38,638 nt of DNA, taken from positions 1-38,638 of the forward strand of contig JADRCO010000300.1 in the NCBI GenBank assembly GCA_021464525.1, written 5' to 3'. This DNA comes from Rhizophagus sp. LPA8_4_AMF. Lineage: Eukaryota > Glomeromycota > Glomeromycetes > Glomerales > Glomeraceae. Below are positions 1 through 10,252 of the stretch, in pieces. A model generated the notes under the pieces. The model made no database searches. It saw nothing but the letters and a program-made list of their open reading frames with translations, and had not been told where the DNA came from. Every line of letters begins with the position of its first letter. Position 1 is the first letter of the stretch. A program made the translations under genes and the position numbers.

Positions 1-209
1 CGGATTTTTTTTTTGTGTAATCCGGATGACGGTTTTCATCCGGGTCGAAGCACTACCCGCGAGTGATGGAAATATACCAATATTTGTAGATTTATCCAAC
101 AAAATTGTTATATAATTGAGAAGATATTGTTATAAAATACATATAAAATATAAAAATAATGAACAAAACTTATATCAAATAAGTCTAATCAAAGAATTGA
201 TCATTTAAT
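1..209. other. 3' flank of Kelch gene 1 with a hairpin and a stray exon fragment
   Basis: Positions 20-45 form a GC-rich hairpin: ATCCGGATGA, a six-base loop, then TCATCCGGGT, with one mismatch in the ten-base stem. It may be the end of an element that runs off the left edge. Positions 55-92 nearly repeat part of Kelch exon 3 (around 686-721). The rest, about 100-209, matches the 3' flank of the second Kelch gene (about 3890-4020), so it belongs to the duplicated unit. Confidence 0.6.
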
Positions 210-1819
210 TTAAATCGAGCTAAATTTATTATCAGTAGGTGTGCCAGGAATACTGGCATTTTCTTCATTCGAACCAAAAAAACCGGGAGCATCCTTTTCT
301 CGTTTCTTTTTATTGATCCATCTATAAGCAAAGAATCCACCTGCTAAAACTAAGACACCTCCTGAAATCCCAAAAGCTGATGAAAGTATAAGTTTTAATT
401 TATCATTATTAGAAGATTGTGAAACAGGTGTTTTATTATCCGCCGCTTGATCAAGAAGATCAAGTGAATTGATCCATGTAAAATTTCTTATATCCATTAC
501 GTAAATAATTCCATTTTTACCTAATGATGGTTCATCATTTTTGTGAGTGGTATTCCCTTTAATTGAAAATGAAAAAAAAATTTATTAATGTGAAATATTA
601 CATATTATATGCATGTAGATTCACAATATAAATTATTTACCAAAAGCCACGATCATATAATTTCCAAAAAGATTTGCTGTATGACCCGCGAGTGATGGAA
701 ATATGCCAATATTTGTATATATTTCCGGTGCTGTTATTTCAAATGGTTCTTTTTTTGTGTTTAAAATTAACACATCTGGAAATACTTGATTAAAGTCAAT
801 ATCATTGCTGGTAATAGTACCTCCATAAATAATAATCTGATCATTTGGAGCTTTTAATTTTTTTTTTTTAAAAAAATAAAAAAATATGTATGTTTCAAAA
901 AGGAATTTTTTTCAAAGTGTTATTATAAAATAATAATAATGATTTTTTTACCTAATACTGCTGAGTGTCTCTGACGACTCTCGACTGGTACTAAAGCTGT
1001 AATTCTTGCTGACTATAAAAAAAATTTGAAGAATTTAATTAAAAGAAATAATAATAATAATGAAAAATTAATCAATATTAATACATACTTTCGTTGACCA
1101 TGTTAAAGAATTTGTATCAAAAAGAAGAATTTGTGAAATATCTACCATTCGGATTATATTATTATTTCCATTAAAAGGTTCAAGTCCTCCTATATATACA
1201 ATAATACCATTTGATAATAATGTCGCTGAATATGTAGCACGTCCATTAACCGCAGTATTAATTGACCATGATGAATCAGCAATATCAAAAGTTATCATAT
1301 CGCTAAAAAACGTTCTAGTTGGTACATCTACTATAAAATTAGCAGCTCCACCAAAATATAAATTTTTCCTGAATTATCACTAATAGCTTTCATTTCTATT
1401 CGTCTTGAGGGTGCAGTACCACCAACAGTAGGTATATTCCATGTTAAGGAATTAATATTAAATTTATATACAAATGATTTATATGAATCTTTTTGTGTAT
1501 TTACATCAACCATCATTCCTCCAAAGAGATATATATCTGCATTATTAGAATAATCTAATGCAACAGATGCCCATGAACTTCCAAACGGAATATTAGTTAT
1601 TTTAGTCCATGGTGGGTTTGCTACATTAAATGATTGAGATAAATCAAGATAAAATACATCATTTAATGCTTCTTCGTCTATTCCACCAAAATAATATATC
1701 TTATTTCCAATAAGTAAGGAGGAATGACCTATACGTCCTACGGGAATATATGATTCAACTCCAAAGAATATGTATCCCAACGCAAAAATTAAACACAAAT
1801 AAAAAGATTTATAAGACAT
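210..1819 (-). CDS. Kelch-repeat single-pass membrane protein, copy 1, with one frameshift
   Basis: Four exons read on the minus strand: 1089-1819, 952-1012, 641-850 and 210-556, all with GT-AG borders and consistent phases. The start is MSYKSFYLCL, followed by a hydrophobic signal-like segment. Kelch blades follow, with motifs such as GHSSLLIGNKIYYFGG and RQRHSAVL. Near the C-terminus come one transmembrane segment (SGGVLVLAGGFFAYRW) and a basic KKKR stretch. I infer an extracytoplasmic propeller with a short cytoplasmic tail; its ligand is unknown. Exon 1 has one lesion against copy 2: a run of four A (plus strand, 1353-1356) where copy 2 has five, which shifts the frame after KIYI. All other exons are open. 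It is either a very young pseudogene or a homopolymer sequencing error. Copy 2, 3.8 kb away, is a close tandem paralogue including flanks. Confidence 0.85.
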
Positions 1820-2793
1820 TATATTAATTACCAAAACTTTTGAGTCTGGAATCAAAAAAAAAAAGGGAAAAATAAAATTAAACATTTCATAACTTGGATT
1901 TTTTAGCAAACAATGCCACAATTCTACCTAAATCGTAAATTACCGAATTTTTTCAATGATGATTGATGATCTATCTTCGAGTAATGATCGGCTGAATTTA
2001 TGAGGTGTAACATGTAACACTGCCGGAGTTGAACAGGAATTAGGAGTCGACTGTTTACACAAATTCTGTTTTTTTTTTTAAGTTGTGTTTTTAATACTTA
2101 TTTAATTATTATTAAAACATTCTTTGAATATTACTAAAGTTACTTAACGAATAAATATCAATCCATTAAAAAAATTTCAAGAAATTTAGTTAGAAATTTT
2201 ATAATTCCGAGCTGATTCAGCTATTCATTCACGGCAAGCTCGATCATCAATTGAGTATTAATCTACAACAACAACAAACAATCGTGGCCGGATTTGGACA
2301 CGCCCGTGATAAAAATAGTTTACTGTTATTAAATTAATCTTGGCACAACTAATTTATTTTTAGTTAACACTGAGTTAAATCCTATGCTTTTTATAATGTT
2401 GTTTTACAAATACTTCTTAATAGTTCATTGTTATGAAATAAAAAAAGAAAACTTTACTAGTCCGAAAATATCAATTCATGCAGTCATATCGATATCTGTT
2501 TGTCCTGCATATTTTACGAAAGTTTACGCTATTGATACATTTCTAAGTAAACAAACTTCAGGAATCAAAAACGGCACTTCGGACTGTACAACGGTTCCCG
2601 TTTCCTAATATTTTTAATTTTACAAATTATAATAAAAGAAAATCATGAAGAGTATCTTTTTACATTTTTTTTTATAATAAATAATAACTTATGTTTATAA
2701 AGTAATATTAAAAAGTTATATTTTTTTACTTATATATATGATTGGTTAATTAGGTAACACATGATTCTACTTAATTATGATATATAATATAAA

Positions 2794-2875
2794 CTTTATT
2801 AGTATTATTTATCATAATGTAAAGAACATTTGTAGACGTAAAGAACATTACATCCGTTAAATAAAGTATCTATCT
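2794..2875. repeat. 82-bp dispersed direct repeat, unit 1
   Basis: It shares CTTTATTAGTATT at the left and AATAAAGTATCTATC at the right with the unit at 3411-3492, in the same orientation, with an intermediate GACGTAAAGAACAT. The middle is diverged. No terminal inverted repeats are visible. Confidence 0.6.
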
Positions 2876-3410
2876 TTAATACTAACTAAGTATCTAAAAT
2901 TAAAGGCGATACAATACTCGAAAATAACATAAAAAAAAAGAAAACACAACTAAAAAAAAAATTGGTCTAATTAATCAACGCTAATAAACTAAAAAAAAAA
3001 AATTCAATCTAATTAAACTAGGTACACAGTATCTGTGTGACAACTAATGTAAACCAAACCTGTGATAATAAAATTTAAAATTTGAAAAGCCTCCTCGAAT
3101 TCCAAAAATCTCATCTTTATTTGCGAACTTTAGTTTCTTCCATAATTCCAATTGTTATTTAATTGAAATTTCTTTCTTCCCTATAATTATTGTAATTACC
3201 GCGCTTTCTTGCCGGGTTAACTTCAGATTCCTTTTGAAGATTAACCGCACATTTCGCGTTAATTATGATATAATTATCGACATTCATTAAAATAATTGAT
3301 AAGTAAAAGAATTTTTAATTTGAATAATCTTTGCTTTAAAAATAGGTGGGAATTTTTAATTCATGATTTTAATGTCATTGGTTTTTTTTTTTTTAAAAAA
3401 AAAAAATTAA

Positions 3411-3492
3411 CTTTATTAGTATTGTAGTAATAGCAATTAAGCTTACCACAATGTTGACGTAAAAGAACATCGAGTCAATAAAGTATCTATCT
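3411..3492. repeat. 82-bp dispersed direct repeat, unit 2
   Basis: Partner of the repeat at 2794-2875, with the same ends and the GACGTAAAAGAACAT core. It is probably left from an older local duplication in this gene-poor stretch. Confidence 0.6.
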
Positions 3493-4024
3493 ACTAATTG
3501 TCCGAGACTTTCTATTGTAGAGCACTTATAACGAATTAATGATTTTGGATTAACCCATGAAATTTTCCTTCACTGCTTATTTTATTTGGTTACGTATTTT
3601 TTAATCAATTTTTTTTAATAAAAAAAGATATCGAGTAAATAAGCGCGACGGACTTTAACGGTTTCCGTTTTCCTAGTATACAAATTACAATGAACAAATA
3701 AATTACAATTACAACATAGGGAAAGCAAGACCGCATAAAAACTCTATAAGGCCTAATTTTAAATGGTCGAGACAGATCAATCCCCTCCGTACTATACACA
3801 AGTGAAGGTCATTGGTTGTTTTGTTCTATAATAAATCGTAAATACCGTGATCAAATTGTTAAAATACATATCTGATATATAATTAAGAAAAATGTTTGAA
3901 ATACATAATAAAATATAAAAATATTGAACTAAAGACCAACTGACATCAAATCAGTTTAAAAGAATTAATCATTTCATTTAAATCTTTCATATTCACCAAA
4001 TCTATTATTAACGGGTGTATCACG

Positions 4025-5632
4025 TCATCTATCAATATTCGAACCAAAAAAACCGAGATCGTCTTTTTCTTGTTTCCTTTTATTGATCCATCTATAAGCA
4101 AAGAATCCACCAATTAAAACTAATAAACCTCCTAAAATTCCAAGGACTGATGCAAGGATAATCGTTGTTTTATCATTTTTATCATTATTCGAAGATTGTG
4201 AACCAGAAGGTGATGGAGTTTTATTATTATCCGCTTGACTAAGATCAAGTGAATTGACCCATGTAAAATTTCTTATATCCATCACATAAATTTTTTCATT
4301 TCTATGTTGAAAATTATACCCTTTAGTTAAAAATAATTAAAAAAAATTATTAGTGTGAAATATTACATATTATATGCATGTAAAGAAAAAATTTTCATTA
4401 TATAAATTATCTACCAAAAGCCACAATCATATAATTTCCATAAAGATCCGCTGAATGAAACGTAAGTGTTGGAGCTATGCCAATATTTGTATATATTTCC
4501 GGTGCTGTTATTTCAAATGGTTCTTTTTTTGTGTTTAAAATTAACACATCTGGTAATACTTGACTATAGCTATTACCATTGTTGGTCAAACTACCTCCAA
4601 AAATAATAATTTGATCATTTGGAGCTTTTATTTTATTTATTGATTTTTTTATTTTTTTTAAAAAAAAATACATGTATGTTTAAAAAGGAATTTTTTCAAA
4701 GCGTATCATAAAATAATAATAATAATAATTTTTTTTTTTTTTACCTAATACAGCTGAATGACTCTGACGATATTCGACTTTAACTGAGGCTTTAATTTTC
4801 GCTGACTAAAAATTTGAAGATATTTGTTTAATAGAAAGAAAATAATAATAGTAGCAGCAATAGTACTGTAGTATAGTAGTAATTGGTTAATATCAATACG
4901 CACTTTTGTTGACCATGTTAAAGAATTTGTATCAAAAAGAAGAATTTGTGAAATATCTGCCATTTGGATTATATTTTTATTTTCATAAGAAGGTTCAATT
5001 CCTCCGATATATGCAATAATACCATTTGATAATAATGTCGCTGAGTATGCAGCACGTCCATTAACCGTATTATAAATTGACCATGATGAATCAGCAATAT
5101 TAAAAGTTATCATATCGCTAAAAAACGGTCCAGTTTGCGTATTAGCAACTCCACCAAAAATATAAATTTTTCCTGAATTATCACTAATAGCTTTCATTTT
5201 TAATCGTCTTAAGGGAGAAGTACCGTTAACAGTAGGTATATTCCATGTTAAGGAATTAATATTAAATTTATATACATATGGTTTAAATGAAGCTATTTGT
5301 ATATTTACTTCAAACGTCAACATCATTCCTCCAAAGAGATATATATCTGAATTATTAGAATTATCTGATGCAACAGATGCCCATGAACTTCCAAACGGAA
5401 TATTAGTTATTTGAGTCCATGGTGGGTTTGTTGCATTAAATGATTGAGATAAATCAAGATAAAATGCATCATTTGATGCTCCTACGTTTGTTATTCCACC
5501 AAAATAATATATCTTATTTCCAATAAGTATAGAGGAATGACTATAACGTCCTACGGGAATATATGATTCAACTCCAAAGAATATGTATCCCAACCCAAAA
5601 ATTAAACACAAATAAAATTCGGTATTAGCCAT
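4025..5632 (-). CDS. Kelch-repeat single-pass membrane protein, copy 2
   Basis: Four exons: 4904-5632, 4745-4805, 4415-4624 and 4025-4320. Together they give about 431 residues with no interruption. The start is MANTEFYLCLIFGLGY, a signal-peptide-like N-terminus. Kelch blades carry YSHSSILIG, KIYYFGG, RQSHSAVL and FHSADLYG motifs. The C-terminal half ends in a Ser/Asn-rich stalk, a glycine-rich transmembrane helix (LGGLLVLIGGFFAYRW) and a basic NKRKQEK stretch. Kelch propellers bind other proteins or sugars; topology suggests an extracellular or lumenal propeller. The gene stops at GSNIDR, whereas copy 1 continues 14 residues after GSN; beyond the TGA the frame stays open to 3974. Exon 3 is 210 nt in all three Kelch genes of the window and exon 2 is 61 nt in copies 1 and 2. 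The function of this subfamily is not known to me. Confidence 0.92.
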
Positions 5633-8547
5633 TATCTAATACAAAAGACTTTTATGTCTGGAATAAAAAAAAAGAAAATAAAATACAATTAAATAAAATT
5701 TAAATAAAACAAAAAAGACATGAATTTCTTTATTTAGAAAGTTGGATTTTTTAAATCTTTTTTCATGATTAGACCATTTTTGGAATCAATTAATTACCAT
5801 AATTCCTACCCACCGAAATCTTTTCCTTATATATAATGGAGATATTTATAGTAATGTAGAACCATGTAAATCGCAGTACCAATTTACGGAGGTATAACAT
5901 TGAACGAGTTAAATAGGAATTTGACTGTTTTCAAATTATTCCAAATCTGGGATGTGCAACTATTTGTTTATCACACAAACTCGATTCAGTTTTTTTTTTG
6001 AATAATGTTTTATAATTTATTTTATATATAGTAAAACCAATTAATAAGACATTTTTTGAAACTTTAATAAAACAATAATTACTCAGAAAATAAATATCAA
6101 TGCTTTAAAAACAAGAAAAAAAAAATTTCTATAATTGCAATTATTATTTCATGGGGAATTGGAAATAATAGGGGTTCCCTTCCCAGGAAATAAATGTGCA
6201 ATCCTCTGGAACGTGTCACTCATTAAATTTAACATGTATTAACTATTTTTAACTATTTTAAACTAAAATTAGAAATTTCCCTATATGAGACCTGGAAATA
6301 AGTATAAACTCAGCTAATCACTCGACAATTTTCAAAAATTAGTATAAACGTAATCATGAGTGGCACTTTGTGCGACAGGGGATTAAGTTATAAATTTTAT
6401 AATTTAATTGATTGAAACTGATTAAACTGCAGTCAATTCCATATTTATTATAGCTAGTTCGATGGCTGATCAAGCTCGACTCGATAACTATATCTACCCC
6501 AAGAATTGATTGATCTGCATTTTTGATCACATGTTTGATTTGTTAGTGTAACGTGAACCACCAAAACTGTTGTTGGTCCATTGATTAATTGATAAGTAAT
6601 AAGTAATAACCCATGAAAAAATGGTAGCCAGATTTTGTGGTCCCGGACGATTATTTCGGGTGCTAGTAATCCCGCATCTGTGATAAAATAGTTTACTATT
6701 TTTATCTTTATTTAAAAAAACGCGATTAGAGGGATTACACATATTACCCAATCAAATTATAATATTTATAAATCATGTGATTTTATTAGGTAAGTTCATC
6801 TCCTCCCTTTAATAATTACGTAATATGTGTAAGCTCCCTTTATAGCACATTTTTGTTTTATAATAAATAAATAATAAATTGTGTTTTAAAATATTAAAAA
6901 GTTACATTTTTACTAATATATACTTTAGAATTATAAATTATGCGAAAATAAAATCTTTTTTTACAATGAAAAAAAAAACGCGCACAACTAAATATAACTC
7001 AGATTAATTTTGAGGTGATAATAAAAGAAAATTCGACCAATTTCAAATTATTGGAAAAAGATGAATGAATTGAACGATGATATTACAGCACTAAAAAACC
7101 GCCAATCTACACCAAGGACTTGGGAATAGTATTTTAATGGATTTAATAGAATTTGTAAAGTATAAAAATAACCAAGAACGAAGAGCCATTTACAAAAAAT
7201 CAAGTTAATCATTTCAACAATTATAAATATTAACAAAAATAATCTATTCGGCCATAGAAATAAGTCTATAACGGTTTCATATTATTGAAACATAATTACC
7301 GAAAATATCAACGCGGTATGTACAGTATATTTATTTACTGATTATGGCTTTAAGCAAAATTCCCTTATTTATTTCAAATCGGTTAAATTGTAATATTCAT
7401 AGTAATTTCCAAGGTAATTTTAATAGATTTTTTTTGTAATAAGAACAATAGCCAATAGGGAGAAAGGAAATAGGAGAGATTTTTTTCTTCTAATATAAAT
7501 TTTCAAAGTTATTTATGCATATTTCTTTACTGCAAGTTTATTTGGATTATTTCCATTTCCAATAAACGGATAAAAAAAAAAGTTTTGGCAAATAAGTCAA
7601 AATTGATATATACAAAAGCCTTTATTACTTTAAGTAAACTTGCATAGCAACCAAATTACGTCTACTTCAGACTTTTTAAAGTTATGTATCAATATATGTT
7701 AAGACTAAAAAACCCGTACTTTTTCTTTTTCAGGCAACCGACTGTTCTATGTTATTGAACTAGGATTTGCTGTATCAAATAAGGTTCCAATATATTCGTC
7801 TCTATGCAGTTGAAATCCCATTATATATTTCCACTGCCCAAATTATTTCATCGCTTTCGTTGTGTCTTCCACATTGTTTATTGTACGTGATACACTTTTG
7901 TTAATTTCTGAATCACACGACAAGGAAGATCGAGTCTTTCTTCGTTCCCAAGTATTTTTATAAAAATCGCTTCACATGAGCAAGAGAGTAATAAAATAGT
8001 GCCCTAGACTTCGTGAAACGTGATGAAATAAAATTTTGTTATCAAGACCAGTCGAAAATCTTAAGACACTATTCGTCATATTATTTGAATCTAAACCCAA
8101 CTCACGTTATATTAAATAGACATAAAAACGTAAATAATCTCTTTCCGTATTATATGAAATTTCGATAAAAAATAGAGGTGTCGAAATGACTATATCATTG
8201 TTATATTATGGTTATAGATTTTGTTTTTTTTTTGTCGTTTATAGACAAATTGTTTGTTAATAAATTAAGTTCATCTGATTCGTAATACAACATGCTGGAT
8301 TACAAATATGACATGCCCCTGTCATATATTTTATGTTTGTATAACCGGTAACGCAGTGATGAATTACATGCAAACTGAATTATCTTATCTATATTTTGTG
8401 TATCTCTTTCCAAGTGGAACTATTGCGACGCAAACTGGATTTTTGTTAAAGTTCCCTGTTAGTCCTGTTAATTTTTGTTAGGGAGGTTGGCAAGAATATT
8501 TTTTATGAAATGCACACTATTCTTTAAAAGTTCGGTAAACAGCTCTA
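5633..8547. other. Long intergenic region
   Basis: About 5640-6110 is the upstream side of Kelch copy 2 and resembles that of copy 1. The remainder is AT-rich. Minus readings at 6527-6751 and 7048-7236 are short and of biased composition. Between about 7735 and 7960 both strands are unusually open and slightly richer in GC, with residue composition like decayed coding DNA, but I cannot name a family. A small perfect hairpin (TATGACA, TGCCCC, TGTCATA) is near 8307-8326. The last 100 bases precede the zinc-finger gene. Confidence 0.5.
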
Positions 8548-9281
8548 ATGATGACAGATAACACGGACAGTAGTGACGTCATGTCGTCCTCCGAAAAAAA
8601 AGGACTGCTTGAAACCCTGGGAAAGGATATAGAAATTATTAAGAAACGATAACGCAAGAAAAAGAAAGTTTGAAACATAGATGTACGGAACTTGAAAAAA
8701 AGAATAGAGAACTTTCATGTAGAAACGTGGAGTTGCAGAGACAACTAGATAGTTTCGTGAAAGAAAATGAATCACAATATTTCGATGATTACCAGAAGCT
8801 GAATTTGCTCACACGAGAAGTGAAAGATATATTGGGTATGATGAACACTGGCGATGATGATCTTGGTGGCAACGAAAGAGAAGGTGGCTCGAACGCAACT
8901 GGAACTAGTGTTTCTAAACAGGTTGGTAAATTATTATCTATAAAATTTTATGCTTAAGAAATAGTAGCGGCGGACGAAAACTTTCTCAATGATGAAGGTC
9001 AAGATTCTGACTCATATACGGATGAATGCGTAATTGTCCTGATTGATCAAAAAAAAAGTACGGCTAGCAAGCATAATCACTCCAAGTCTACCTCTGATAC
9101 TCCCGGACAAAATACGCGCGTTTATTGCGAATCTTGTAACAAATACATAACTTCCAAGGGATATAAAAACCATCTCTATACTCAAACTCACCTGACGTGC
9201 CTGTACGTGAAAAGGAAGAATAAAAGTTACATATACTGTATATTTGACTCGTATGATTTTTTGTATTTACGTGATACGTGA
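8548..9281 (+). pseudogene. Broken coiled-coil plus C2H2-like zinc-finger gene
   Basis: The reading begins at ATG 8548 (MMTDNTDSSDVMSSS) and stops at 8652. A second frame, offset by one base near 8643, carries on at once with a charged coiled coil (LEKKNRELSCRNVELQRQL) to about 8925. A third segment in that same frame, 8959-9281, encodes an acidic stretch and then a C-x2-C-x11-H-x5-H finger (YCESCNKYITSKGYKNHLY onward), resembling a U1/matrin-type finger. Segments two and three are separated by 33 bases that start GTAAAT, end AAG and contain one in-frame stop: either a very short intron or an interrupted exon. GC content is visibly higher than in neighbouring genes. The role is unknown; a nucleic-acid-binding protein, host or mobile-element borne, is possible. 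The frameshift may be real decay or an assembly error. Confidence 0.6.
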
Positions 9282-9444
9282 AGCGTATCCCTTGGACATC
9301 ATGTAATAGAATATTAAATATGCAAAAAATAAAGTATTTTGTATAGTTTTGTGACTTTCTAGTGTACAAGAAGGATGTTCTTCTGTAATGGCATTTTCTA
9401 GGGAACGGATTTTGTAGTAGATTTGCATTTTTTTTTGTTACACA

Positions 9445-9663
9445 ATGGTTGGTTTTAATCAACCTAGAATTTTGTACTGCGATAAACCTAGTGCAAAGGT
9501 AATCGAAAATAATACCAATGGGCATAAATTACGGAAATTTCATGCACAACTGCCCGTGACCTTTAACTATATTGGTGACGTAACTCAGCAGACCATATCG
9601 AATATAATAAAAAAAGATTCATTATACGGTACATTTATGATAATAGTAAAAATAAACCCATAA
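9445..9663 (+). other. Short open reading frame of unknown status
   Basis: A 72-codon reading from ATG 9445 (MVGFNQPRILYCDKPSAK) to TAA 9663, shortly after the zinc-finger remnant and with similar higher GC. There is no recognisable domain. It could be the tail of the same decayed unit or chance; I see no splice sites that clearly tie it to either neighbour. Confidence 0.3.
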
Positions 9664-9740
9664 TTTATAGACATGTCCGCAAGAAATACGAATAAATTTT
9701 ACACTTCGACGAAATGTTCTATATATACTGTATCTCATGC

Positions 9741-9890
9741 CCTCAGCGATTTACGAATTGTTAACTCCCAGAACAATACCTCTAGAGTATATACTGTATA
9801 TCGGCCTTTTCGGATAAGGTATATAATGTCTTCGAGTTCTGAAGAGGATGAACTCCTTAAAAAAAACATGACCGGACATCTTTCGTGTAA
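9741..9890 (-). pseudogene. Kinase gene fragment (C-lobe piece)
   Basis: On the minus strand this stretch encodes YTLEVLFWELTIRKS, clearly related to YSLGVIFWELTSRKS of the intact kinase at 10253-11591 (subdomain IX). The nucleotide match extends over about 140 bases on both sides of this motif and then ends. The rest of the kinase is absent, so it is an isolated relic about 0.75 kb from its likely parent. A TATACTGTATA motif lies inside it at about 9788 and a variant sits just outside. Confidence 0.75.
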
Positions 9891-10252
9891 TGATCGCACC
9901 TTCTTATCCAATAATAACATCAGTAGACACTTTTATTCCAACCTCTTTTTTGTGAACGCACATGTAATTATAAGAAAGGTTCGGTTATTGAGTGTACAAC
10001 TTATTTATCGGAAATCTGTTGAACAACTACAAATCTACATTGAAAGTATACAGCACATCCCTTATTGGGCGTTACATAAAACACTACACAAATGTTATCG
10101 CTTGACATATACCATTTTCTAATAAAAATTTAGTTTTTATTTTTATAAAAAAATGTTCGTATATAGATTTTAGACAAAAAGAAATAATAGAATTTTGAAA
10201 AAATTATATAATTACAAAAATCTATAAAGATCTAAAATTGTGATAAAGCTTA

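Larger units (their letters stand above)
1820..4024. other. Intergenic region between the two tandem Kelch genes
   Basis: The first 350 bases are the promoter side of Kelch copy 1. They resemble the upstream region of copy 2 (about 5800-6110): shared pieces include GAGGTRTAACAT and TTTGACTGTTT-like words near 1998 and 5889. Two short direct-repeat pairs lie inside: 2794-2875 with 3411-3492, and about 2581-2628 with 3650-3689. A long T-then-A tract is at about 3379-3408. A 64-codon minus reading at 3605-3799 has one hydrophobic stretch but no recognisable family. The plus reading at 2384-2608 also has no support. The part near 3890-4024 is the 3' flank of copy 2. Confidence 0.6.

Noticed and set aside
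2384-2608. 74-codon plus-strand ORF as a gene
   Set aside because: No domain, low-complexity hydrophobic start, and its 3' part overlaps a dispersed non-coding repeat.
9088-9525. 145-codon minus-strand reading
   Set aside because: It lies opposite the zinc-finger segment, which has a clear finger motif; the minus translation shows nothing recognisable.
9673-10122. 149-codon plus-strand reading
   Set aside because: Part of it is the reverse of a kinase relic (9741-9890) and the rest has no domain.
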